Source: Nonomuraea rubra (GTDB lineage: Bacteria > Actinomycetota > Actinomycetes > Streptosporangiales > Streptosporangiaceae). Taken from it: a stretch of 64,000 nt of DNA. The notes under the pieces are model-generated. The model was given only the letters and a program-made list of their open reading frames with translations, did no database searches and was not told where the DNA came from. Made by a program: the position numbers and the translations under genes. The stretch is taken from contig NZ_JACHMI010000001.1 of the NCBI RefSeq assembly GCF_014207985.1, positions 8,725,001-8,789,000 on the forward strand, read 5' to 3'. Below, in pieces: positions 10,413 to 18,275 of the stretch (position 1 is its first letter; the number at the start of each line of letters is the position of its first letter).

Positions 10413-11081
10413 GTGACTGCCATCGCGACCAAGCGCCTCGGCGTCGGCCTGGCCCTAGCCGTATCCCTGATCACACTGACCGCCTGCGGCACAGGATCCG
10501 GCGCGGCCACGGCTCCGAACAGCAGCGGCACCGCCCCCGCGCCGAGCGCCAGCCCGCCGATGGCCGCGGAATCCGGCGACGACGCCAGCCCCGAGCCGGC
10601 CAAGACAGATGAGCAGTTCGGGATGGCCTGCTCCGCGATGCCCGACGACGGCGAGGGCAGCTTCACCGGCATGGCCGACGAGCCTGTCGCCACTGCCGCC
10701 TCCAAAAATCCGCTCCTGTCCACCCTGGTCAGCGCCGTGAAAAGGGCCGGACTCGTGGACACACTCAACACGGCCGAGAACATCACCGTCTTCGCCCCGA
10801 CTAACGACGCCTTCGCGAAGATAGACAAAGCCGTCCTCAAGAGGGTGCTGGCCGACAAGAAGACGCTGACCGACCTCCTCACCTATCACGTCGTCCGGGG
10901 TCGTAAGACCCGCGAAGACCTGAAGCGCGGCTCCTTCACCACGCTGCAGGGCGGCAAGGTCGCCACCGTGTACACCGACGATGGCTACCTGGTCGGTGAC
11001 GCCACCGTGGTCTGCGGCAACGTGCGCACCCGCAACGCCACCGTCTACCTCATCGACACCGTCCTGGTGCCCACGAGCTGA
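10413..11081 (+). CDS. Fasciclin (FAS1) domain lipoprotein
   Basis: A 222-residue secreted lipoprotein. The signal peptide ends in the lipobox LTAC (Cys about 25), then comes an Ala/Pro/Ser-rich linker to about residue 75. A single FAS1 domain follows (about 90-222) with TVFAPTNDAFAK-type and YHVV motifs, as in mycobacterial MPT70/MPT83-like proteins. FAS1 domains mediate surface adhesion or matrix contact. The GTG start lacks a clear ribosome binding site. The gene is 38 bp upstream of the DUF4383 gene and may share its transcript. Confidence 0.85.
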   Translation: MTAIATKRLGVGLALAVSLITLTACGTGSGAATAPNSSGTAPAPSASPPMAAESGDDASPEPAKTDEQFGMACSAMPDDGEGSFTGMADEPVATAASKNPLLSTLVSAVKRAGLVDTLNTAENITVFAPTNDAFAKIDKAVLKRVLADKKTLTDLLTYHVVRGRKTREDLKRGSFTTLQGGKVATVYTDDGYLVGDATVVCGNVRTRNATVYLIDTVLVPTS

Positions 11082-11119
11082 CCCGGGCGTCGAGCCCGCT
11101 CTCGCCAAGGAGAACCGGC

Positions 11120-11560
11120 ATGACCACCCCCATCCTCCTACCGCGCCGTTCCGCGTTGCGCGGGTCCGCCACCATGGTCGGCGCCGCGTTCCTCCTGGCC
11201 GGTGTCCTTGGCTTCGTGCCTGGCGTCACCATCGGCTACGACCGGCTCACCTTCGCCGGGCATGATTCCGGCGCCCTGCTGCTCGGCCTGTTCCAGGTCT
11301 CCATGGTGCACAACCTCGTCCATCTGGCCTTCGGCGTCGCCGGACTGATGCTCGCCCGTACCTTCAACGGCGCCCGCGGCTTCCTGCTCGGCGGCGGCGC
11401 CATCTACCTGTCGCTCTGGCTCTACGGCCGGCTCATCGAGCAGGACAGCCCGGCCGACTTCGTTCCGCTCAACACCGCCGACAACCGGCTGCATCTCCTC
11501 CTCGGCGCCACCATGATCGCCCTCGGCCTTCTCACCGGCCGCCGTTCGCGCAAGCCGTGA
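11120..11560 (+). CDS. DUF4383 membrane protein
   Basis: A 146-residue membrane protein with four hydrophobic segments and the DUF4383 signatures VSMVHNLVHLAFGVAGLM (about 65-82), a central YLSLWLYG and FVPLNTADNRLHLLLG near the C-terminus. AAGGAG lies 8 nt ahead of the ATG. The family is common in actinomycetes and of unknown function. It follows the FAS1 lipoprotein in the same direction and converges on the minus-strand gene ending at 11566. Confidence 0.85.
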   Translation: MTTPILLPRRSALRGSATMVGAAFLLAGVLGFVPGVTIGYDRLTFAGHDSGALLLGLFQVSMVHNLVHLAFGVAGLMLARTFNGARGFLLGGGAIYLSLWLYGRLIEQDSPADFVPLNTADNRLHLLLGATMIALGLLTGRRSRKP

Positions 11561-11565
11561 CCTGT

Positions 11566-11847
11566 TCAGTGTGAGTGCGGCTGGGATCGCTCGATGCGAC
11601 CGCCGAGCCGCCGCTGCAGGCTCTCAAGGAGCGTTCCGGCAGAGACGACCACCCACCGATCGCCGACCAGAGAGGTGCCGCCGTACGTCTGGGCTTCGTC
11701 GAGCCAGGCACGCTCGCCCTCCTCGGTAGCGAAGGGGAGCAGGGTGGCACGGCCGCCGGCGGTGTCGCCGGCGGCCTGGCGCAGCTCCGCGGCGTCGACC
11801 TGCACCGCGAGGCGAGGGCACCCCAGTGCGGCGGCGATCTGGTCCAT
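11566..11847 (-). CDS. Small conserved-looking protein, function unknown
   Basis: A 93-residue reading from the ATG at 11847. It contains ALGCPRLAVQVDAAELRQAA, then a strand-rich part with TLLPFATEEGERAWL and YGGTSLVGDRWVVVSA. This looks like a small alpha/beta domain rather than a shadow frame. No ribosome binding site precedes 11847; the frame is open upstream and a TTG at 11886 is another possible start. It lies downstream of the PepSY gene on the same strand. I do not recognise it. Confidence 0.5.
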   Translation of the reverse strand: MDQIAAALGCPRLAVQVDAAELRQAAGDTAGGRATLLPFATEEGERAWLDEAQTYGGTSLVGDRWVVVSAGTLLESLQRRLGGRIERSQPHSH

Positions 11848-11969
11848 GCTCGCGGAGGGCAGCGCCCGTTCGTCCGGTGAGATCAAGTCGCCGAGGTCCG
11901 CCGATATGGAGAAATGAGTACCGGCGTGCAAAGGTGAGGTTCGCGCGGGCAGGCGCGGCCCTCGCGCCT

Positions 11970-13331
11970 CTATCGGGCCTTCACACTGCGGGACCGCCAG
12001 CCCAGTACGGCGTCGAGCAGCAGGAACGCCACCAGGGGGATGCCCATGAGCGGCAGGAAGACCCCGATGCCGACGGCGACCAGTGCCAGCAGCCCTGTCG
12101 CGGCCCAGCCGGCCTGCCTCCAGGCGCCACGGGCGGGCGTGGAGGCGGGGCGGTGCTGCCACCACATGCGGTAACCGAGCACGATGAGCGTGATGAGCCC
12201 GGCCGCGACCGCCATGAGCGCGATCTGGTTGGCCAGCCCGAACAGCGTCCCCATGTGAGCGGAGATGCCCCAGCTGGTCAGCTTGGCGGCCAGCGGGTAG
12301 TCGTCGAAGCGCAGTTCGGCGCTCACCTGTCCGGTGGTGGTGCTGACGGCCACCTGGTCCAGGCGCACCGGCCACTGGTTGTCGATCTCCTTGACCAGGT
12401 AGGGGCCACCGGCCTCGGCCGGCCAGGTGATCTCCAGCGGACCGGACAGGCCCTTGCTCGCGCCCGCCTGCGCGACCCGGTCCAGGCTGAACGTGGAGGT
12501 AGCGCCGTGCTGGTGCCCGCCCGAGGAGTGTGCGGCGTGCTCGCCGCCGGAGGTGTCGATCGCCGGGGTGCCCCATCCCCAGGCGGAGCGCAGGTCGCCG
12601 ATGTTGGCGCCGGCGTACTTCGACCAGGTCAGGCCGGTAGCGGACAGGAACAGCAGGCCCAGCACCGCCCATACGCCGACGGAGCCGTGCCAGGACAGCG
12701 TGCGCCGCGCGGCGGGAGCGCCGCGCTCGGGCAGGATCAGTCGGCGGCGCTGGCGGCGGCGCCTGGTGAGCCAGAGCAGCAGGCCGCCGAGAGCGACGAC
12801 CCACAACCAGCTCGCTGCCAGCTCGCTGTAGATGCGTCCCGGTTCTCCCAGGTGAAGGTGGCGGTGGAGGTTGGAGATCCAGGCTCGTACGGGCAGCGCG
12901 CCGGAGCTGCCGTAGCTCTCCAAGGTGCCGCGGACCTGGGCGGTGTAGGGGTCGACGAAGACCGCCATCCTGGTGCTGGGCGCCAGGCCGGGCACGTCGA
13001 GCAGCACCCGGGTGGTCTGGCCGGCCTCCGTGCCCGGCCGCACCGCGCTGACCTTCCCGTCGGGCAGCGCCGCGCTGGCCGCCGCCACCTGCTGGTCGAG
13101 AGGCAGGCGAGTCTGGCCGACCGGGGCGGTCAGCTCGTGCTGGTAGACGATCTTCTCGATCTGGAACGAGGCGGCGTACAGCAGGCCGGTGGTCGCGGCC
13201 ACCAGGAGGAAGGGCGCGACGAGGAGCCCGGCGTAGAAGTGCAGCCGCCGTACAAGGGGTCGCAAGGCCACCCCGCGGCGGGAAGCCGGTTGCTCGGCTG
13301 GTGCGGTGGAGACGTCGATGGACGAGGTCAC
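11970..13331 (-). CDS. PepSY-associated transmembrane protein
   Basis: A 453-residue protein of the PepSY-TM (iron-regulated membrane protein) type. An N-terminal helix LHFYAGLLVAPFLLVAATTG is followed by an extracytoplasmic PepSY-like part, paired helices around residues 170-190, a His-rich loop (GGEHAAHSSGGHQHG, near 265-280), a second PepSY-like segment, and C-terminal helices. GTG at 13331 is chosen because GGAG lies 9 nt upstream. The His-rich loop and the neighbouring copper genes suggest metal binding or metal reduction at the membrane. The exact role is not known. Confidence 0.85.
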   Translation of the reverse strand: MTSSIDVSTAPAEQPASRRGVALRPLVRRLHFYAGLLVAPFLLVAATTGLLYAASFQIEKIVYQHELTAPVGQTRLPLDQQVAAASAALPDGKVSAVRPGTEAGQTTRVLLDVPGLAPSTRMAVFVDPYTAQVRGTLESYGSSGALPVRAWISNLHRHLHLGEPGRIYSELAASWLWVVALGGLLLWLTRRRRQRRRLILPERGAPAARRTLSWHGSVGVWAVLGLLFLSATGLTWSKYAGANIGDLRSAWGWGTPAIDTSGGEHAAHSSGGHQHGATSTFSLDRVAQAGASKGLSGPLEITWPAEAGGPYLVKEIDNQWPVRLDQVAVSTTTGQVSAELRFDDYPLAAKLTSWGISAHMGTLFGLANQIALMAVAAGLITLIVLGYRMWWQHRPASTPARGAWRQAGWAATGLLALVAVGIGVFLPLMGIPLVAFLLLDAVLGWRSRSVKAR

Positions 13332-13483
13332 GAGGTGCTTCTCCGTTCTGCGAGCACGCGCCTTCGACAGGTACGCGGCTTCTCGCGAGACAGTTCGGAC
13401 GCGGGCCTGCGAGGTGAGCGCGAAGGCCACGCGGACATGGCCGCGGCACCGGCCGCGGCCCGATTCCGGACCCGAAGGCCCGG

Positions 13484-14074
13484 TCAGAGAACGGAGAAGA
13501 CGATCGGCGGACCGCGTCTGAGCACGGTCGCCGCGAACGGTGACGGCCGGCGCGGCGCCGGGTCGTCCCAACAGGCGGCGCCGCCGGGACGGACGGCGTC
13601 GACCGGTCCGCAGACCAGGATGAGCAGCGCGGTCCAGAGCATGCCGACGGACGCGACGGCCAGGCGCAGCAAGGTCGCCAGGGCGGCGTCCCCCTTGGCC
13701 AGCCACCACGCCGACCCGAACGCCGCGACCGTATGGACCAGCAACATCCCGAGCCCGCCGCCATGCTCGTGCGCGGCCTGGCCCGTCATGAACGGCAGGT
13801 CGGGCAGCGTCGCGCCGAACAGGTGGTGCATGCCGTACTGGGCGGCGAAGCAGGCGGCGAGCAGCGCGGGCACGCCGCGCTGGCGCCCGCCGAGCACATA
13901 CGCACCCGTCCACGCGGGGGCCAGGGCGGTGACGATCATCCCGGGGTGCGAGATCGTGCCCCCGGCCATGACGTGCAGCGCGGCCGACACCAGCACGCAG
14001 GCCACCGCGAACACGGAGGCACGCAAGGCGCGCAGGAGAGGCCGGCCGACAGACACCCCGCTATCGTGCCACAT
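13484..14074 (-). CDS. His/Met-rich membrane protein (paralogue 1 of 4)
   Basis: A 196-residue membrane protein with about five hydrophobic segments. An external-looking loop is rich in His and Met (QYGMHHLFG, then FMTGQAAHEHGGGLGM), and the C-terminus carries RRGPP. The same layout is seen at 16224, 30857 and 31550. The start overlaps the end of the CopD/CtaG-like gene by 14 bp, so the two are probably co-transcribed and functionally linked. I propose handling of copper at the cell surface; the family has no function I know of. The ATG at 14074 has no good ribosome binding site and the GTG seven codons in is an alternative. Confidence 0.7.
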   Translation of the reverse strand: MWHDSGVSVGRPLLRALRASVFAVACVLVSAALHVMAGGTISHPGMIVTALAPAWTGAYVLGGRQRGVPALLAACFAAQYGMHHLFGATLPDLPFMTGQAAHEHGGGLGMLLVHTVAAFGSAWWLAKGDAALATLLRLAVASVGMLWTALLILVCGPVDAVRPGGAACWDDPAPRRPSPFAATVLRRGPPIVFSVL

Positions 14075-15893
14075 GCCTGGATTGCGCTTGGCGCGCTCGG
14101 GCGGTCTGTCGTTGCAGGGCCAGGCGCAGGCCCACCGGTGCGAGGACGAGCAGGGACACGATCAGGTACGCGGCCCCGGCCGCACGCTGGTCGGCGAGCA
14201 GGTCGGGCACGCCCGGCGGTGCCGCCAGCGCGTACCACTCCCCTGCGATCAACGGCCCGGCCAACAGGTACGTGCCGACCGCCAGGTGCGTCCCGACGAC
14301 CACCGCCAGCAGCCGGACCCGTGCAGCCCACGGGAACGGCCGGTACAGCGGATCGACGTCCAGCACCACCCACGACACCAGCAGGCCCAGGCCGAAGAAG
14401 AGGAATGCGGTGGCCAGATGGGGCGCATACCCGGCCAGCCTCCACGGCAGCCATCTCGTGCCGTACAGGAGCAGGAACAGCGTCGGGTAGGCCACCATCA
14501 GCACAGCGGGATGCGTGACCCGCCGTCCGAACGCTCGCGAGCTAAGGCCGCCATTCTGCGAGGCACTCGTCGTGGCCTGGGCCGCCAAGGTGACCGGCGC
14601 GGCGGCGCAGAGCAGGAGCGGGGCAGCGACGGTGAGCAGGACGTGCTGCAGGGCCTGGGCCAACGGCATCGCCCGCCCGTAGCCACCGATTCCGCCGAGG
14701 AGCGCGAGCGCGGCCAGCCCGAGGCCGGCGAGCCAGGCGAGGACCCTTCCCCGGGGCCAGGCGGGCACCCTGCGCACGCCGATCAGGTATCCGGCGGCGA
14801 GCAGGGCCAGCAGCAGGACGACGAGCGGATCCAGCCGCACCTCGGTGATCAGCCTGCCGGGCGAGTACGGCGCCAGGACGTACTCCAGCACGAGGTGGTC
14901 ATGCCCGCCCCCGTCACCCGGCGGCGGTGGCGTGCGGGACAGGCCGACGGCCAGCCCCATCGCCGCCACCATGACACCCACCTCGGCCGCCGCCAGCCGC
15001 ACGAACGTACGGCGCACCCCGCGCTCGGCCACGCCCTCGACCGTGCGGCGACGATGGTTCCAGCCGAACCACGCCAACACCACCAGCGCGGCCGCCTTAG
15101 CCAGCAGGAGCAGCCCGTACCGGCTCTGCCACAGATCGGCGGGCACGTTCAGCCGCACCCACCCGCTGACCAGCCCGGACCAGGCCACTCCGGCGAAGCA
15201 GCCGAGCGCGATCGTGCTGAACCTGGGCAGCACGACCGGCAGGTCGGCCGAGCGCCGGAAGTAGATCAGCACAGCGCCGAGGCCGCCAGCCCACAGCGAC
15301 ACCGCCAGCAGGTGCGTCATCAGCGCGGAGATGGCGAGATCGTGGTCCCCCGCCGAGGCGGCGTGGCCCACATAGGCGGGCGGCAGCAGGCCGAACGCCG
15401 CGACCGCCAGCGGCACCCACCTGGGCACCTTCGGCAGGACCGTGGCCGCCGCCGACACGAAGGTCACGGCCAGCACCAGCAGCAGCGCCCGCGTCTGCGG
15501 CAGCTCCGTGCCGAACGCGAGCATGTCGGGCGCGGCGAGCAGACCCGCCACCGGCATGGGGATGAAGCTGGACAGGGTCAGCACGTAGCTCAGCAACGTC
15601 GCGAACGCCCAGCCCAGCGCCCAGCCACGGGCCGCGCGCAGGCAACGCGCCGACTCGGGCGAGGTCGCGGGGGCGAGAACGGCGGCGGCCAGCAGCGTTC
15701 CCACGCAGGCCACCGCGCACAGGTCGTGGGCGAAGCGGGCCAGCGGCAGCCCCCAGTCGGTCAGCGGCCCGGCGGTGGGCAGCCCGGCGATCTCCGGCTG
15801 CCCGGCTCCCCCTCCGAAGCCCAGCACCGCGACGAGCACCAGAACGCCTGCGCCGACCGCGAACGCGGTGTACGCCCGTACGGAAACCCTCAT
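14061..15893 (-). CDS. CopD-like / CtaG-like copper membrane protein fusion
   Basis: A 610-residue, highly hydrophobic protein. The N-terminal half (to about 290) resembles CopD/PcoD copper-import proteins; a His-containing loop lies between the halves (GDGGGHDH). The C-terminal half has the CtaG/caa3-assembly features: MPLAQALQHVLLTVAAPLLLC, then SWVVLDVDPLYRPFPW and a late TYLLAGPLIAGEWY. Such fusions are typical of actinomycetes and serve copper import or delivery to cytochrome oxidase. I use the ATG at 15893; the open frame extends to 16025. It is transcribed away from the CopZ-type genes. Confidence 0.85.
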   Translation of the reverse strand: MRVSVRAYTAFAVGAGVLVLVAVLGFGGGAGQPEIAGLPTAGPLTDWGLPLARFAHDLCAVACVGTLLAAAVLAPATSPESARCLRAARGWALGWAFATLLSYVLTLSSFIPMPVAGLLAAPDMLAFGTELPQTRALLLVLAVTFVSAAATVLPKVPRWVPLAVAAFGLLPPAYVGHAASAGDHDLAISALMTHLLAVSLWAGGLGAVLIYFRRSADLPVVLPRFSTIALGCFAGVAWSGLVSGWVRLNVPADLWQSRYGLLLLAKAAALVVLAWFGWNHRRRTVEGVAERGVRRTFVRLAAAEVGVMVAAMGLAVGLSRTPPPPGDGGGHDHLVLEYVLAPYSPGRLITEVRLDPLVVLLLALLAAGYLIGVRRVPAWPRGRVLAWLAGLGLAALALLGGIGGYGRAMPLAQALQHVLLTVAAPLLLCAAAPVTLAAQATTSASQNGGLSSRAFGRRVTHPAVLMVAYPTLFLLLYGTRWLPWRLAGYAPHLATAFLFFGLGLLVSWVVLDVDPLYRPFPWAARVRLLAVVVGTHLAVGTYLLAGPLIAGEWYALAAPPGVPDLLADQRAAGAAYLIVSLLVLAPVGLRLALQRQTARARQAQSRHVAR

Positions 15894-16223
15894 CGCGAAC
15901 CCGCCACATCGCCCCAGGCCACACCTCGGCGACCGCCGAATGCGCGGCATCCCCATGCTCCCACCGCCGACAGGTTCTGGCCATGGCCGTCCCTTCGGCG
16001 CACAAGGGTGATACGCAGGCGGCATGGGCCCGGTTCAACCGGCTGCCGGAGTGCCGTGACAGCGATGATGTCGTTCGAGACCACGCCGACCGCCACAGAT
16101 CCCGTTCCACCGGGGCTGAACCGGGTGGCGGCCTGCCACGTACCTCCCTCCACAACGTCTCTTTGCGCGACACCAGCGCGGTGCGACGACGGCGGAGATG
16201 ACCGTGTGGGAGGGTCGGCCTCG
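15894..16223. other. Divergent promoter region between copper-type genes
   Basis: This 330-bp gap separates the minus-strand CopD/CtaG gene from the plus-strand membrane protein/CopZ block and must hold both promoters. I see no CsoR- or CueR-like GC palindrome and no Fur-family box in it. The only clear signal is the ribosome binding site GGGAGGG at about 16208-16214. Confidence 0.4.
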
Positions 16224-17264
16224 ATGGGTCCGTTCTCGCCAGTGAGGTGGATGCGGGCGGCGAGCTTCGCCGCCACCTGCGCTGCGCTGGCCACGCTCGG
16301 ACACCTGGCCGGCGGCGGTACGTTCGAGCCCGCCCCGGTCACGTGCGGGTTCCTGCTCCTCCTGCTGCCCGCGCTGGCCCTGACCGGACGCGAACGTACG
16401 CTGGCCTCCGTCCTTCCCGCGACGGCCACGTCGCAGATAATCCTGCACGTCCTGCTCACCCGGAGCACGGCACAGCAGGACATGGCGCATGGCGCGCAGC
16501 AGATGCCCGGCATGCCGGGAACGACGACGCACGGGCCCACCGGCTCCGACATGCTGCTCATGCACACCGCCGCCGTGCTGCTCACCTCCGTGTGGCTCCG
16601 ATGGCTGGAGGCGGGCCTGTGCGCCATGGTCCGGCAACTCGCCGGATGGGCGTTGCGCCCGATGCTCATGACGGCCGGACGGGTCCTGGCCCGGCCGGGC
16701 TCGGTCGTCCACACCCGTGAGGACGACGACGCACCCGTACGGCTACTCCTCAGACACGTCCGCGTACTACGGGGACCTCCTGCACCGCAGGCAGGACCCC
16801 AGCAGTCGTGTGACTTCCCTGAAGGAGACAACCATGAACGACCAGCTCACCCACCTCGCCGCGCTGTGCGGCAACTGCAGCTGCGGCTGCCCGCAGGTAT
16901 ACCTCGCGCCCGACGCCGTCGCCGACAAGCGGATCGTCATCACCGACGACTTCGGCCAGCAGATCCAGATGAGCGCCGACCAGTTCGGCGACCTCGTCGA
17001 GAAGGCGCGGGCGGGCGAGTTCGACCGCGTGCTCCAGCTCGAACTCGCCCACTGAGCCAAGGAGGACCGATGACCAGCACCTACGTCGTCACGGGCATGA
17101 ACTGCCAGCACTGCGTGAACTCGATCACCGAGGCGGTGGGCGAGGTGCCCGGCGTCACGGGCGTCGTCGTCGACCTGCCGACAGGCAGGATGGACGTGAC
17201 CGGTGGGCCTCAGGCCGACCTGGTCCGGCAGGCCGTGCAGGAGGCGGGCTTCAAGGTCGCCTGA
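16224..17264 (+). CDS. His/Met-rich membrane protein (paralogue 2 of 4); frame runs without a stop into the CopZ frame
   Basis: The first 190 residues form a membrane protein like those at 13484, 30857 and 31550: GHLAGGG after the first helix, a Met/His-rich loop (DMAHGAQQMPGMPGTTTHG, about 87-104), then LLMHTAA and a late RGPP at about 183-186. Its relatives stop within about 10 residues of RGPP, but this frame has no stop until 17264. It crosses the mini-protein at 16834 in another frame and is in register with the CopZ-like gene. Either one base is lost near 16795-16822, where the neighbouring frame has TGA, or a fused protein is made. The ATG at 16224 has GGGAGGG upstream. Confidence 0.55.
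   Translation: MGPFSPVRWMRAASFAATCAALATLGHLAGGGTFEPAPVTCGFLLLLLPALALTGRERTLASVLPATATSQIILHVLLTRSTAQQDMAHGAQQMPGMPGTTTHGPTGSDMLLMHTAAVLLTSVWLRWLEAGLCAMVRQLAGWALRPMLMTAGRVLARPGSVVHTREDDDAPVRLLLRHVRVLRGPPAPQAGPQQSCDFPEGDNHERPAHPPRRAVRQLQLRLPAGIPRARRRRRQADRHHRRLRPADPDERRPVRRPRREGAGGRVRPRAPARTRPLSQGGPMTSTYVVTGMNCQHCVNSITEAVGEVPGVTGVVVDLPTGRMDVTGGPQADLVRQAVQEAGFKVA
16834..17055 (+). CDS. Cys-rich mini-protein, probable metal binder
   Basis: A 73-residue protein behind GAAGGAG with good spacing. Four cysteines sit at positions 12, 15, 17 and 19 (CGNCSCGCP), followed by a compact acidic domain with IVITDDFGQQIQMS and DLVEKARAGEFD. The cluster could hold copper or zinc. It lies directly upstream of the CopZ-like chaperone (14 bp gap) and downstream of a His/Met-rich membrane protein, so a metal-buffering or delivery role is likely. 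I do not know a name for the family. Confidence 0.75.
   Translation: MNDQLTHLAALCGNCSCGCPQVYLAPDAVADKRIVITDDFGQQIQMSADQFGDLVEKARAGEFDRVLQLELAH
17070..17264 (+). CDS. CopZ-like heavy-metal chaperone (HMA domain)
   Basis: A 64-residue stand-alone heavy-metal-associated domain with the metal loop GMNCQHC (residues 9-15), the typical VPGV turn and C-terminal EAGFKV. AAGGAGG precedes the ATG. Such proteins carry Cu(I) to P-type ATPases; a candidate partner with its own HMA domain is encoded at 22725-25049. The gene is followed within 15 bp by a terminator. It shares its frame with the membrane-protein ORF upstream. Confidence 0.9.
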   Translation: MTSTYVVTGMNCQHCVNSITEAVGEVPGVTGVVVDLPTGRMDVTGGPQADLVRQAVQEAGFKVA

Positions 17265-17277
17265 CGTGTGTGAACGA

Positions 17278-17307
17278 GCCCGGCGGGGTGGCCCTCGCCG
17301 GGCTTTT
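17278..17307. terminator. Bidirectional intrinsic terminator
   Basis: Stem GCCCGGCG (17278-17285) and CGCCGGGC (17296-17303) followed by TTTT on the plus strand. It lies between convergent CopZ-like and GlxA-type genes and abuts the latter's stop codon, so it can end both transcripts. Confidence 0.85.
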
Positions 17308-18275
17308 CAGTCGCGCGGCCGGAAGGACTGCCGGTAGCGGTGCGGGCTGACGCGCAGCTCCCGGTCGAAGTGGGCGCGAAGGGCACTGGCCGAGCCGTGG
17401 CCGCTGCGGTCGGCGACGGCGGGGATGGGCAGGTCGGTGGTCTCCAGCAGGTGCCGGGCCAGCAGGAGGCGCTGGTGGGCGAGCCAGGCCAGCGGCGTGG
17501 TGCCCATCTGCTCCTGGAAGCGGCGCGACAACGTGCGGACGCTGAGGTTGGCGTGCTGCGCGATGTCGGCGAGCGCCAACGGCTCGGCGGCGTGCTCGCG
17601 CATCCACGCGAGGGTGGCGGCCAGCCCGCCGTCCGGGACGGTGACAGGCGGCTGCGGGATGAACTGCGCCTGGTCGCCGTCACGGCTGGGCGCCATGACG
17701 GTGGCGCGGGCGGCCCCGGCGGCCACAGCGGCGCCGAAGTCCCGGTGAACCAGGTGCAGGCACAGGTCGAGCCCGGCGGCCACGCCCGCCGAGGTGAACA
17801 GGCGCCCGTCGCCGAGGTACAGCGGCTTGGGATCGACCCGCACGTCGGGGTGGCGGCGGGCCAGCTCCGCCGCGGCCGCCCAGTGCGTAGTGGCCGTCCT
17901 GCCGGACAGCAGCCCGGCGTCGGCGAGCACGAACGCGCCAGTGCAGATCGACACGATCCGCGCTCCCCTCGCGGCGGCCTTCCGCAGCAAGGCGAGCACC
18001 GCCTCAGGGGCCTGCCTGCTGACGGTCACGCCCGGCACCACGATGGTGTCGGCTTCTTCGGCACCGTCCAGGCCGTTGGGGGCCTCGATGTTGTAGTAGC
18101 CGACTCCTCCGGCGGTGGCGCGCACCGACGGGGCCACCCCGCACACCCGTACCAGGTAGGGATAGCTGCCGTCGGGCAGGCGGGCCAGGCCGAAGACGTG
18201 GCAGGGCATCGACAGGTCGAAGCCGACCACGCCGTCCAGGGCGAGTACGGCGACGACGTGCGGGTCAGCGGGCAT
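17307..18275 (-). CDS. GlxA-family transcriptional regulator (DJ-1/PfpI + AraC HTH)
   Basis: A 322-residue regulator. The N-terminal DJ-1/PfpI-like domain (about 1-190) carries SICTGAFVLADAGLL and ATTHW. The C-terminal AraC-type DNA-binding domain (about 215-318) has LSVRTLSRRFQEQMGTTPLAW and a second helix-turn-helix ending SPHRYRQSF. It overlaps the end of the ATPase gene by 11 bp and is the last gene of a five-gene operon, so it probably controls that operon. The ligand sensed by the DJ-1 domain may be the substrate of the related enzyme encoded first in the operon (21121). Confidence 0.88.
   Translation of the reverse strand: MPADPHVVAVLALDGVVGFDLSMPCHVFGLARLPDGSYPYLVRVCGVAPSVRATAGGVGYYNIEAPNGLDGAEEADTIVVPGVTVSRQAPEAVLALLRKAAARGARIVSICTGAFVLADAGLLSGRTATTHWAAAAELARRHPDVRVDPKPLYLGDGRLFTSAGVAAGLDLCLHLVHRDFGAAVAAGAARATVMAPSRDGDQAQFIPQPPVTVPDGGLAATLAWMREHAAEPLALADIAQHANLSVRTLSRRFQEQMGTTPLAWLAHQRLLLARHLLETTDLPIPAVADRSGHGSASALRAHFDRELRVSPHRYRQSFRPRD

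Noticed and set aside
13338..13499. 12-bp inverted repeat CTTCTCCGTTCT / AGAACGGAGAAG around the PepSY promoter gap
   Set aside because: One arm is the ribosome binding site region of the PepSY gene and the other lies at the end of the next gene. Could be chance; no further symmetry.
11826..17264. A plus-strand frame of about 1,800 codons
   Set aside because: It runs antisense to the PepSY, membrane and CopD/CtaG genes and is rich in Arg, Gly and Pro. Open frames of this kind are a by-product of GC bias. Only its end, from 16224, looks coding.
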